A stretch of DNA of 64,000 nt from Adineta ricciae (taxonomy: Eukaryota; Rotifera; Eurotatoria; Adinetida; Adinetidae): the NCBI GenBank assembly GCA_905250025.1, contig CAJNOJ010000060.1:396270-460269 (forward strand), written 5' to 3'. The notes beneath the pieces were generated by a model. That model saw nothing but the letters and a program-made list of their open reading frames with translations. It had not been told where the DNA came from and did no database searches. Each line of letters starts with the position of its first letter. The first letter of the stretch is position 1. Made by a program: the position numbers and the translations under genes. This document shows positions 1 through 12,525 of this stretch, one piece after another.

Positions 1-3000
1 TTGTTTCAAGTCGATCTTTTCATTTTCGACGTTCTTCAGTTTGCTACGTAGATCATCGCTGGAATGTAATGATAATTCTTTATCACGTTGTTCGTCTTGT
101 AAATATCGTTTTAAGTCCTGGATTTCTTTTCGTTGTAAAGCAATGTTTTCTTCGAATTCTCGGATGCGTCGGTTCGCATCGATTAAATCGCGCTTCAATT
201 GATCACGATTGTCTTCGGTGACTTTCAATTGTGTCTTCAATTCGAAGTTTTCATGATTCTGCGACTGAATCTTTTGTCGTAATTGATCAAGATCGTCATT
301 CAAGGTTTTCACATCACGCTCATTGGCTGTAATTACATCTTCGAATTTGTTTTGGAATTTCTTCAGTTCGTCTTGCAAAGTTAAAATGACTTGTCGTTCT
401 TGTTCACGATGTAATGCTGCATCACGACGAGTCTTATCGTATTCAACTTGTAAACGCAACAAGTCATCCTTTGTCAATGATAATTTCTCAGACAGAGCAT
501 TACGTTCCGATTGAGCCATTGAAAGAAGCTAAAATACAAATCAAATACAATCGAAATGACATAGGTTCGCTTCGAAAGAGATGAATTTACAAAGTCAATT
601 GAAATAGACATATTCCGCGCCGAGTTTGAATTTCTCACATGAAAACGTCAATATGTGTTCTGTTACGTTAAAATCTTATATATGGCAGGAAAAAAGAGAA
701 CTGCTATGTCTTTCAAATCAAAGCTAGGCTCTCTCGGAAGAAAAAGAAGAGAATTTTATTTACTTTTTGCTTTTCATTTTCTGCTTCGATCAACGCATGA
801 TCGCGTTCAGACATAATGTTTGCTAATTCGCGATGTAGATCATCGCGTTCTTGACCAAAGCGTTGGCTGGAATCGTCTTTTTCTTTGGTGTGTTGTCGAA
901 TGATTTCTTCACGTGATGTTTCTAATTCCTGACGAATCTTTTCTCTTTCCCGTGTCATACGATCAACATCATCATCATGAGCTTGTTTGTGCTGACGAAG
1001 AGATGTGTCGTGATCTTGTTCTAATTTGGTCAAACGTTCTTGCAATTGATCACGTGTGCGCGCGGATTTCTCAATTTCAGCATTCAATTCAGCATGGAGA
1101 CGTTGAATTTCATTTTGAAGTTGTTCTTTACGCAATAATAATTCTTGATTTTCACCTTCTAACTGTTCGCGTTTAACATCGAGTTGACTGGCGACGGCTT
1201 GAGCTTCGTAGAGAGCTGATTCTAGAGCTTCTTTGCTACAAAAGAAAAGGCAACAGTGACAAGATTGAAGTTGGAAATGAAGAAAATAACTGAAACGTAC
1301 TCTGAACGTAATGCACTGATGGTCTAAAATATACGAGAAACAAAGCAGATAAGAATGAGAAAGAGAGATGACAATTTGTGCATACCGAATTCAAAGTTTG
1401 ATTGTCGCGTTCAGAACCAGTTAGATCGATGACAAGATTACCACGTTCTTTGGTTAAGTCTTCTTTTTCTTTGTTCAAACGAATATTGTGATCACTTAAC
1501 CGTTCGATATCTTTTCGAGCAGCAATCAAATCTTCTGCCAATGTGTTTTTCAATCGAGTCATCTAATAAGAAAGCAAAGATAAATAAACATATTTGCAAT
1601 CTTTTCAAAATAGATCGATCAAGTTTTACTTGTTGAAATTGCTCAACAACATCAGCTCGTTCTTTATTGGCTGCGCTGAGTTCTTCTTCGATTTGTTGAC
1701 GACTAACTTCAGTTAGTTGAAGACGGTGAAGAAGTGCTAGAAGAAACAGATATTAACAAATTCGCCTCTCACAGATGCGCTGGAAAATTCTTTCTGATAG
1801 AGATCAATCCATTTGAATTACTTACTATCTCGTTCATTCTCAACATCGATCTTTTCTTGTTCGACTTTGACTAATTCCTAAACATCACAGTTTCTAACGA
1901 TTGATATATGTCAAGGATTTCAATTACTTGTCGAAGTGTTGATTTGTCTTGTTCAGCATCAGATTTTTCATTAAGAATAACATTCTTTTCTTGTTCGATC
2001 TAGCACATAGTGCAGACAAAAATGAAAACAATTTTCCAATTGATATTTTACATACCAAGAGAATAATTTTATTCAGTTCAATCTTATCTTGAGCAAGACC
2101 TTCGTTAAGTGCCTGAACTTTACAGAGAAGATCTCGTAAAGCTGCACCTTCACTGCGTTCTTTGCTTAGGTCAAGTTCGACTTCTGCACGATAGAGTTCC
2201 GATCGTGACAATGCATCAGCTAAATGAACAAGAGTTTGCGTACCAATCAGTCTGACAACACTTCGACTTACATAGAACAAGTTTTTCTTGTGATAAGACA
2301 TCCTTTGCTAGTTTTTCTGCTTGGTAATGTTCGCGTAAATCGGAGACATCTTTCTTCAATCTTGAAAGTTGACTTTCAAGATTTTCGATCACTTTGATAC
2401 AACGTTCATTTTCTTTCACTTGACGAATACGATCTTTTTGTAGATCTTCTTTTTCTTCTTCGAGTATGTCGCGTTGACGTTGCAGCTCCGTATTTGCTTG
2501 ATGTAACCGTTCACAATCGGAGCGCAACGTTTCAATTTGAGAGTTCAATGTCTAAACGCAAACAGATACCGATATTCTATGAAGACAGAAGTATACGACG
2601 CTTACAATGCGAATCTTCTCCATATTCGATCGTTCGTGATTTGATGTTTCAAGAGCTGTTTTCGAACGATCACGATCTTGAGCAGTCGAATCAAATTGCC
2701 GACGTAAATCTTCGATTTGTGCTTTGTAACTCGCAGATTGTTGTTCGAAGAGACGTCGTTCAGTTTCGCTTTGATTCAATTGATCTTTCAACAATTGAAC
2801 TGCATCACGTGTGCTTGATAATTTCGTTTGTAAATCATGCACCTTTAAATACACAACATCAGACCAGTTTCGAAATGCAAACTGCTAAATAAAAGTGTCC
2901 TACCTGAACTTGACGTTTACTTAACGCAGCATGAACAGCACTGAAGGTACTATCAGCAAATGATGGTGAAAGACTTCGAGAATGTACCAATGCTGTTTGA

Positions 3001-6000
3001 GTTAACCGTTGAGGTGAATGAGATCGAGGTGAACGAAGACTAAACCGAAAAGAATGTCCAAATTAGATCGGGGTGCAAATTGTCAAGCCCATCATCATGT
3101 AACCTTGACTTATCTTTCACTCTTATTAGATAAACATATTGAAAAGTAAGATGCATGATTGCCTCTAGCACCTATTCTTTGAAATACATTGTTACCTAAT
3201 TCGCTTCCTTGATTACATAAAGACGTGTCAAGTTTTTTGATTGAAAAGACAACTAAGATTGTTCTATATAAAATTTCTTTTCTTTTTCTCAAGTACTTTT
3301 AGTCATCGTACGATGATTTCTAGAGCAAAAGAAAAACAGTTAATGATTGATAAAAAAACTAAATGTTTGTGTATTTATCTGATGTTAAAATCGATTGCAT
3401 TGTTTTTTCAACATAATGGAAAATAAATATTGTCTTTCTAAGAGCAGACGTTTGAACAAAACAAAATAAATCAATTCGCCAAGAGCACTCGAACATATTT
3501 TCGGCTTAGACGGTTTTTAAATCTACCTTATTTTCAACATTCTTTCAAGGTTATGTCGGCTCATTTGTAGAAAGCCTTGAAAATGCTTGCTAACGTTTTA
3601 GGACATCGTAAAACTGGATTTTTTTCAAACATATTTTGTTCTTGTCGTTTATGTTAACTAAAAGAAACCATTGCGGCTAATAGGAAAATATATTTTGTCA
3701 TTGAGGACACAAAAATGTAATTAAACTGGTATAATACGAAAACGTACTTCTCCCTCTTCGGTTTCGCGATGTTTGTTTTCTAGTTATGACGAAAAAGAAA
3801 TTCGTAATAACATACCGAGTATAGCTTCGTTCAGGTGATTCGAATCGATCGGTACCTCTTAATGGTGATAATTGGCGTGGTGATGTTCGTCCAGTGACAT
3901 CTCCGTCGTATTGATGATCTTCATCATTGATGACCGCTTGGGCAATGTCTCGCAGACGTTGATGAAGACGCTCGGTATCAGCATTGATCTCCCGAGTACG
4001 TGTTTCCAAAGTAGAAGAAGAGCTTTCCTGGAAGAAAAAAATTCATTATTGACACTGTCCTTCACGCGACTCTCTGAGCGAACCTCACTACTATTAAAGG
4101 ACGTTCTCAAAAGAAGAAAGTGAAAAGTAACTGATGATCTTGTGCGAGTGACTGCTTCAGTGATTTTTTTTCTAGCAATTGACTAACGATTTCCGTCATA
4201 TGCATAGTTACGGAAGATCAATCGCATTTGATTTAATTATTCTGATTGAGTTTCTGTAAATGATTCTCATACCTGTGTTCGTCGATACATTCAGACGATG
4301 GTCAGACAAGAACCGCAAACCGAAGAAAACGATGTTGATGAATGAATGAAAACGAAATGCGAGAAAAAGAAAAGAGAAGAGAGGAGAAGAGAGGAGAGGA
4401 GAAGAGAGGAGAGGAGAAGAGAGGAGAGGAGAAGAGAGGAGAGGAGAAGAATTCAAGCTGAAGGCGGTGAGTACTTATGCTTACCACACGACGACGAGAA
4501 AGAGACTTTTTTCTTGCGCTCTCTCTCTCTCTCTCTCTCTTCTCTTTTATAAAATATTTTCAAACAAAAAAAAAAGAAGAAAGAATGCTAAACAGCAACA
4601 GCCGTTGCATCTGATTTCATTTCTGAATTCTTTTCATGCTTCGAGCTATAATTCTCGAGGGCTTCAACGAAATCAAACAAGCAAGAGTTGTCAAGTCAGA
4701 AATTTGAGCAAATTTCGTAAACAACTTCTTGCGCACATATTTACTTTTATTTGTTAAAAAAGCTACGCAAGTGGTAGACTATTGTCTCGCTCTCAAATTT
4801 GCTTTTCATTTTATCTCGACAAATCGATTACGAGCAACTGACAGATCGTATGACGATTTCTGTTGTTTTCGTCAGTCGAAATGCTTAATTAATGAGGAAA
4901 ACATGTTCTCCGGCTCTCAAACGACCGGCCAACAACATAGAAGTGAAACGAGAGAAAAGTATGAAAGCTTTCTAAATGGAAAATATACCTGCGAGCTCAC
5001 CTGCGCCACCGCAACAGTTTGCGCCATTTTGCTGAGAGTATACCGCAAACAACAGGTAAGCTGCAGCGATTACAAATGCTAGTAGCAGTTGTTGTTTAAT
5101 CTTTCTATCCAACTATCGGTACGAACACCACGACAATCGCAGTAAAGTAAACAATTGCGGCCTCCACTATGTAATTTATTAACCGGCTTCTTTTATCAAA
5201 ATACGTCTTTTTTCTCAACCAAAATTTCTTTCCTCTCGCTCTTTTTTTCTTCTCATTTAGATTCTTTTGATGACAGAATAGAATTGTGTCAATAAACATC
5301 AGAAGTGGAAACAAAGGAAAACGAAAGTACGCGATTGCGAACACAAGTGATTGTGCTTTCCAGCCAAGCATTTCGTTTGAAAAAACATGAGAAATACGAA
5401 ATAGATCGGAAGAGAGAGAGAGAGAGATTTGAAAAGGCAAACTTTCTCATACAACAAAATGACATTAGTATGTTTAATACTTTTGAATGTTTTTCTTTCG
5501 AATGATACATATACATGCATGACGAAAAACGAACAAGTAAAAAGACAAGCCGATCAGTTCGACGAATTGATTATAAAATCAAAACGAAAAGTTTGTTTTT
5601 TCAGCGGTCTGTCTGTCTGATGCAATGAAACTCTAGATATTAAATTTCCTCTTCAAGTATCGAAGGACGACAAGTTCATACAATAACAAGAGTATCTATT
5701 AGTAAATGTCTTGTTCGAAAAAATAAATCTAACTAACGCGAATGCTTTGAAGGTTCAGTTATTTGAAGAAAACGAGAAACTCACCATGGCTTGGTTAGTA
5801 CGTGCCAGATTGGTAATCGCACTGTCTTTGTCGCTTAATTGATTGCGTAGTTTCTCATTCAGTTGAGTCAGTTCTTGCAGTCTGGAACAGCAGAACAAAT
5901 GAGTGGTTTTGACGAAGAAGATATTATTTGACTTACTTTTGTTGTAAATCAGTCATTTCACGTGTTTTCTCTCGGATTTGACTTTCTAAATTAGCACGAT

Positions 6001-7647
6001 CATTACGCTCACGTTCGGCTGCAGCCTGAAAGGAAATGTCATAGATTAGAAAACAGCTTCGGAAGCGCTTTTCAATATACTTGTCCTTGAGATTCTGCGG
6101 TTTTAGCGGATGTTAGAAAGCTAAAACAAGCACTTGTTAATGATCGACCTGTTTGAGCAAGATCATTTCGAACGCGTGTTAAATCACGTTCGGTGGTGCC
6201 TTTCAGCTCAGTGAATTGTTGACGAAACGAAACGATTTCTCGCCATAGTTCATACATCATGTTGTGTTCTTTATCATAGTATTTATTGAATGCCTAATGA
6301 ATATCAGAGAAGAGATGGTTTCGATTGAGAATAAGTCGATACAAACCCGTGTTTCTTCTTTGAAATCATGTTTTCTCTTTGCTAATTCTTCACGGACTTG
6401 TTGAAGTTCTTTGGTAAGATGACGAACATCGTCGCTCAATTGTCGATTAGCTAAATGAGCTTGATCGAGTTGCTCACGAAGTAGAATGTTCAATTGGCCT
6501 AGATTTGCTGATCTAAACGAGACTTCTTCAACTTAGTTCATGAACATGACACTCATACTTTTGTTTTTCTTCTTCAAGAATGATGGCACTAGCATCTTGT
6601 TCTTCGCTATTTTCCGGAATACGAGATTTGTAGGTCAAGCTCGGTGGCGTTGAATTACTCGTCGACTAGATCGAATGTTAAAGGATGTTTATAGCGAAAA
6701 AGTCGACTTACTGAAACTCGAATACGATCCATGTCGACTCGTTGTTGATCAGTTAATGATTCCAATTCAGCACATCGTTTTTTATATTGTACAACCTGTA
6801 AGTACACAAGAAAACATTCGTCGACTTCTTTTCTTTTTAAAGGAAAGCCCAAACTTTTTCTTGTAGTTTTTGTACGAGTTGTGCTTGTTTTTGTTGGCCT
6901 TCTTGGTAATTAGACAATTTACGTTTATACGATTGATGTTCTTCTTCTAATCTTCGTCTCAACTCGATATTTTGTTGGACAAGAACGCGTCGTTCCGGTT
7001 CACCATCGCCAGCCTCCGATGCGACGTCAATACCATGGGCACGTAAGGATTGCTCGAGCTAAAGAATCGAAACGGATATATTTGCTGATGAAAGTAAAAG
7101 CAAACTCTCTTATTTCCCTATGTTTATTAATCATTAGGATTGAAGAATATCATCAAAAATTCTAAATATGTTTTTACAAAGTCTTCAATGACAAACCAAG
7201 TCATAACAAGGTGGTTGATTGAAATAAAAAAAAACTTACTCGATCCGACAAGGCGTTGTACCGTATGCTTAACTCGTCTTTCTCTGCGCGAGTTAGATTC
7301 AAGACTGTTTCCACCCGATTGAGTTCATCGTTGAGAAAACGATTTTCATCAAGAAGCTGAACTGCACTTGATGTGCCCATGAGATTTCGAACAGATGATT
7401 GACTTGAAACTGTATGTTGAGATCGAGATCGTGTTATTGGTGGCGTACGAATACGATTTACGAATATGTCTTGCGTCCGACCACGAATCGTTGTACTACG
7501 ATTTTCATCTTCATCCGAAAGTACTTCTTCTAGATGCTAAAAATACGAAATGTGCACAGATTTCAGATGAATGGTCACGCCGATGAACAATGCGAGAAAG
7601 AAGGAAATACATACAAATGAATTTTCAAGAGGAATGTCATCTCCCAT
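1..7647 (-). CDS. CROCC: Rootletin (CROCC family), 5' part, multi-exon, 3' end beyond the window
   Basis: Rootletin forms the striated ciliary rootlet that anchors basal bodies. The start ATG is at 7647 (MGDDIPLENSF, exon 7615-7647), followed by exon 7240-7536, whose end carries the rootletin N-terminal signature (LTRAEKDELSIRYNALSDR) also present in CROCC/CEP250 proteins. Downstream exons encode almost continuous Glu/Gln/Lys/Arg-rich coiled coil with little else. An exon at about 2912-3039 encodes a Ser-Pro-rich stretch followed by SPSFADSTFSAVHAALSKRQ, which resembles the linker before the main rod of rootletin; this favours rootletin over CEP250. Exon 3814-4026 encodes another Ser/Pro linker. 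Most introns are short, but those at about 3040-3813 and 4027-5784 are long. The gene continues past base 1, so the C-terminal rod is missing here. A splice acceptor does not obviously precede the start. Confidence 0.9.
4381..4450. repeat. 15-bp purine-only minisatellite, 4.7 copies
   Basis: The unit GAGGAGAAGAGAGGA repeats exactly at 4381, 4396, 4411 and 4426, with a partial fifth copy to 4450. One strand is pure purine, a composition that can form triplex (H-DNA). It lies inside the long rootletin intron. Confidence 0.95.
4518..4541. repeat. (TC)n microsatellite
   Basis: About twelve uninterrupted CT dinucleotides in the long rootletin intron, 70 bp from the purine minisatellite. Confidence 0.9.
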
Positions 7648-9977
7648 AATGTCGATGATGAGTGAGGTTTGCTGATCTTTCGCCTGGCAACTAACCGAAC
7701 TCGTGTGTTTATGAAACCGAAGCGATTGTTCGAACGTTCTGCTCTTGGTGATGTGACACCACAGGAGTAACGAAAATGTCTTAACTGCTGACGATAATTA
7801 CACAGCTATCGAAATACATGAGAATGAAAAAAGTCGAAGAGAAAAAACAACTAAGAGGAACTTTTTGATTTTTTTGTTTGTTTATTGCCAACGACGAAAC
7901 GGCATATTTTTTTTTGGTCATTCTCTCAAGAATTTAAACATGTTTCGAATATATAAGATGAATCTGACCAAATGTTCGGTTGATTGAAATGCAAGTAAAA
8001 TAAAAAACAAACGCTCGCTTTTTCTTCGTCTCCTTCTCAGTTGAAACATTTTCGGTTGTGTGAAGTTCCATTGCGGTTTTGTGGTTATTCAAAAGGAAAG
8101 AAAACCACTAAACAATTATGAAAAAGGAAAAAAGTGAACATCAATATTTAATCATTTCGTTCAATCAATTGAGTGCTTGTCCGGCAGTTTCATCATGTCA
8201 TTCATGTCAATCGTATGATTGTCCAAGGCAATGTTTTATTATTCATAGCAATTCATATTGAATATATAATCGATTAAGACTAACTAAAAGAATCCGTAGG
8301 AATCGCTCTAACACATTCTTAAATAGTCAATCGTATGTTTTCAAATATATTGGTCTATGTCTTGTTCTTGAAGCGAAGTGCTTCTGTTCGAAAGTTTGAA
8401 CACAAATGTGAGAAAGAAACGCACTGGCAGAAAAGGAATCTAATCTCATCAAAGTCAGCGTCACTTCAATGATAAAATAAAGAAAAAACTCTGAACTTTT
8501 GTTGTACAGCGGCGTCATACAGTCAAAAATGCGCTGATTATTTATTCGAGTCTGATTCTTTACTTCTGTTGTTTCAAGGTTTTAGAATCTCAGGCAGCGA
8601 ACGTTTTTCTCCTATCAATTCAATGTTACTTGAGAAAAGAGAGCGCAAGACAAACAAGACATGGTTTAATTGAGTATTCTCGTTCGCTGCGAATTTTTGA
8701 TTCGTCTTCGAATGTACATTAGAAAAGATGTGTTTTGCTTTGCGGTTGTTTATTTCGATATTTCGAAGTTAAAATGCTTGTGTTGTTTGACTTCAAGGCA
8801 TGAAAAAAGCAGTTTAGATTTGATCACAAATCGTATCGTATCAACAAAGTTTCCATTACTTAAAACAAAATTCTAATCTAGAGAATGGAAAAAAAAGGAG
8901 AACGCGAATGACGAAATTAAGACATCAGATTTATGTAAAAAAATATCTCTTTTTTTCTAAGGTTTCCTTTTACAAGATTAAATAGACTTGTATGCCTGTT
9001 TTGCATCGAATAGCAAGGACATGCACAAATTTGTTCTTTCATTCTACTTACACTCGAAAAGATGTGGATATAAAGATTTGATTACTAAATGTGTAGAATA
9101 TTAATTAAAATCTAAAACAATATTGAAAAGAAAAACGAAGAAGACGAACGGTTAATATGATCAAATTATTCGCGATGTCAATGAAACGAAAGAAACGTTG
9201 AGACTGACCAAGTATTTAACGTTTTTCTTTTCTCTTATAACACTCGACGAACGTCAACATTCAACAGGGGATTAATAGCAACCCGAAAAAAAATCACCAT
9301 GAACATTTGTTCAAATCCAGTCGTTGCCAAGTGATTAACTTCTACTCAAGGTTAAAAGTCAACTGAATGATTGAAAAAAAAAGAAACATTACAGAATGAC
9401 TCACGAATAAGATCAGCATTTTCTTTCGCAAACTAAACTGTATAATCGGGATTCCGCAGATAGTGGCTAGATATCTTACACCGTCAAATTTCAGTTAATC
9501 GAAGATAGTTATTGTATTATATGGCCGTAAAATCTATCGGATCCAAGGATGGGATTGCTGGACCTACGACTAGTATTGAACTATCGAATAACTTTTTCCG
9601 ATGTAGATATGAGCAAACATCGATGTTAATAGAGTTCGCTCATCATTTAACTTTGAGAATATATTCAAATAATAACGGAGTCAAACTATTTCTCGTGTAG
9701 ACTAGCGCCATCTTTAGTAAAAACTTCAATATTTTTTTCATAACTGATCATCGATTTCGGTTAAAAGATACTAAAATATAGATTCTATTACAATTCTATA
9801 TTTTTCCATCGAAATCAAGCACTTGAAACTCTTTCGAAAAAACAAACCATTCAGTGTATTTTCAGTTCTTCGTCAGTTCGGTTAACTAAACGTCGGAATT
9901 ACCTAAGAACAATGCATGTGAACATTTTCAAATTTTCTTCTAGATTTCGATTAATATCTTGCAGAAATCTTTAGAAC
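7648..9977. other. Intergenic region between divergent rootletin and NOG1
   Basis: This 2.3-kb AT-rich stretch separates two genes pointing away from each other and presumably holds both promoters. I see homopolymer tracts but no protein of convincing composition, no tRNA and no repeat array. The segment just before NOG1 ends in a splice acceptor (see separate entry). Confidence 0.6.
9950..9977 (+). promoter_or_regulatory. Splice acceptor just upstream of the NOG1 start (possible trans-splice site)
   Basis: A pyrimidine-containing stretch ends in ttgcag at 9964, 13 nt before the NOG1 ATG. No matching upstream coding exon is visible. It could receive a spliced leader or close a 5'UTR intron; sequence alone does not decide. 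Confidence 0.5.
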
Positions 9978-12382
9978 ATGGCATCACAGTATAATTTTAA
10001 GAAAATAGTGACAATTCCAACTGCTCAGGATTTCATCGATATCATCCTCTCGAAGACTCAACGCAAAACACCAACGGTCGTTCATAAACAATACAAAATC
10101 GCTCGTATTCGTAACTTTTACTTACGAAAAATCAAATTTACTCAACAAAGTTTTCATGATAAACTTCAATTAATTCTTACAGAATTTCCGAAACTTGAAG
10201 TCAGTCTTTTATCTTCTACACCTCGAAACTTACTGTTTTCATTTGCAGGAAGTTCATCCATTCTATGCTGATTTAATGAATGTTTTATATGATAAAAATC
10301 ATTACAAACTCGCTCTTGGTCAATTGAGTATTGCAAAAAATCTAATTGATAAGTAAGAAAATGCCCGCATGCATCATTTGTTCATTATTGTTTCTCTAAC
10401 TAGTGTGGCTAAAGATTATGGACGAATGATGAAATTTGCTGATTCACTCTATCGATGTAAATGCTTGAAACGAGCAGCACTAGGAAGGTTTGTGTCTTTT
10501 ACTTCATGTTGATGTCTGAGGTTGATTGCGATTGCAACTCTAGAATGGCAACTATTGTCAAACGGCAAACTCAAAGTTTACAATACCTGGAACAAGTCCG
10601 GCAACATTTATCGCGTTTACCATCGATTGACCCAAATACACGAACGTTATTAGTATGTGGTTATCCTAACGTTGGTAAATCAAGTTTTCTTAATAAAATT
10701 ACTCGTGCTGATGTCGAAGTTCAACCGTACGCATTCACAACCAAATCACTCTATGTCGGCCACACGGATTATAAATATCTACGTTGGCAAGTTGTGGATA
10801 CACCGGGTATTCTCGATCATTCGTTAGGTAAACTTGAATTTAACCTTAGTTAGTCGATTTTGTGTACATATGTTTCTTTGCCTTTCGTAGAGGATCGAAA
10901 TACAATCGAAATGCAGGCAATTACAGCATTAGCGCATCTTCGTGCTGCGATTCTTTACGTTATGGATGTTTCTGAAACATGTGGTTATACATTAGAAGAA
11001 CAAGTAAGCGACTGACATTCGTACAATGTTCATCGTCATTTTATTTGATTTTAGCTCAATCTTTTTAACAATATCAAAGTATTGTTTACAAATAAACCGT
11101 TATTGATCGTTGTTAACAAAACTGATATCAAACGACTTGATGAATTGTCCGAAGAGAAAAAGGTACTTCTTCGAAAGACTTTGCTTTTCCTGAACGCTGT
11201 TCATTTCTAGGCGGTGTTCGAGCAATTTCGTAAAGATGATATTCGCATCGTGGAAATGAGTACTTTCTCCGAAGAGGGTGTCATCGAAGTTCGAAATGAG
11301 GTAAATTTCAATATGATCAATAGCTTTTGATAATCAGATTCAACTCCTAGGCTTGCGATCGTTTGTTAGCACATCGTGTTGATATCAAATTAAAGAGTCG
11401 TAAGGTAAACGATGTTCTCAATCGTTTGCATGTTGTTCAACCACAAAAACGAGACGAACGTGTTCGTGCACCGTTTATTCCGGAAGGTGTTATTCAACGT
11501 TTAGAATCCATGCAAGTGACACCAACGGAATCTACTAAGAAGAAGACCGAACGCGATTTAGAAGTTGAACTAGAAGAAGATTATCATTTGGATCTACGTA
11601 AAACATGGTCGTTGAAAAATGACAGTGAACGTTATGATGTTCTACCGGAAATTCATGGCAATAAGAATATTGCTGATTTTATTGATCCGGAGATCATGGC
11701 GAAATTGGAAGAATTAGAACGGGAGGAAGAGGCACGTGAACAAGCCGGTTTCTACGATATCGACGAAAGCGAAGACGACGAAGAGACAACAGCTATTCGA
11801 AAATTAGCGAAGAAGATTCGCTATAAACGACAAGTTATCATTGGTGACGCAAGATCCAAGAAACAGGCACGACGAACACCTTCCGTACCGCGACCAAAAT
11901 TACCGGTAGCAAGAGAACGTTTGGAAAGTACCATGAGTGAATTAGGTATTGATATGGATAACAAAGAAGATGTAAGGAAAAAAGGCAAAAGAATAATTTT
12001 CATGCATATTAGTTTATTTTCATTTTATAGTCTCATTACGTGGCGAAGATGCACGAAACACGTAGTCGATCATTGAGTCGACCGGAAACAAAACGCAAAC
12101 GTGAAGATTCAGAAGGTAACGTCAGAAGTAGCTCGAAACGACCTCGTGATCAATCTGGCGTCCGAGATGTGACTATGGCTAAACAGGCTAGAAAAATCAA
12201 CAAGGTTAGTCAACGTAAAATCAATCTTGATGCTCGTACTGGTGAATCCGACAGAAGAATATTCGTTAAAAAACCAAAACACTTATGTAAGTCGTCTTCG
12301 TTTTTATTTACACTTGTGTTGACCGTTCTATTCGACTTTAGTTTCCGGCAAACGATCAACTGGCAAGACAGATCGACGTTAG
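9978..12382 (+). CDS. GTPBP4: Nucleolar GTP-binding protein 1 (NOG1/GTPBP4)
   Basis: NOG1 is an Obg-related GTPase that acts in the nucleolus and nucleus in 60S ribosomal subunit maturation. Ten exons (9978-10199, 10249-10352, 10404-10487, 10544-10827, 10891-11003, 11055-11162, 11211-11300, 11351-11971, 12031-12286, 12342-12382) join in frame to 640 residues; the human protein has 634. The N-terminal helical domain (residues 1-170) matches the family closely ([26 protein letters not shown]). The G domain has G1 [10 protein letters not shown]3 VDTPGILDH and G4 NKTD. The C terminus ends [12 protein letters not shown], as in the animal family, after the conserved SGVRDV segment. It is the first gene of a tight head-to-tail run, and UNG follows 143 bp later. 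Confidence 0.97.
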
Positions 12383-12494
12383 TCTTTGTTTTGCGTTGTT
12401 TATTGTTATGTTTCTCGGAATAAATAAAATCAAGGATAAACTATCGAACGTCCTTTTGTTTTTATAGCGCGAAAGCAATGTTGTTTTCTTACGC

Positions 12495-12525
12495 TGACCT
12501 CTTCTAGATTGAAATAAAGAAGAAT
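12495..12525 (+). promoter_or_regulatory. Splice acceptor upstream of UNG start
   Basis: The sequence tgacctcttctag ends at 12507, 18 nt before the UNG ATG and within the 143-bp NOG1-UNG spacer. The spacer also contains aataaa at 12420, a possible poly(A) signal for NOG1. This is the arrangement expected of a trans-spliced downstream cistron. Confidence 0.5.

Larger units (their letters stand above)
4027..5784 (-). other. Unusually long rootletin intron (about 1.75 kb) with simple repeats
   Basis: The intron lies between the exon ending in LARTNQAM with a gtgagt donor (near 5784) and the exon beginning ESSSSTLETRTR (acceptor near 4027). It is some thirty times longer than typical introns in the window. 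It contains a purine-only minisatellite (4381-4450), a (TC)n tract (4518-4541) and a (GA)n tract near 5411-5428. I see no convincing gene in it; the open frames it holds are repeat-derived or compositionally biased. Confidence 0.6.

Noticed and set aside
4208-4757. Overlapping open frames on both strands in the rootletin intron
   Set aside because: They are translations of the GAGGA minisatellite and TC/GA tracts (RREERRREE or SSPLLSSPL patterns).
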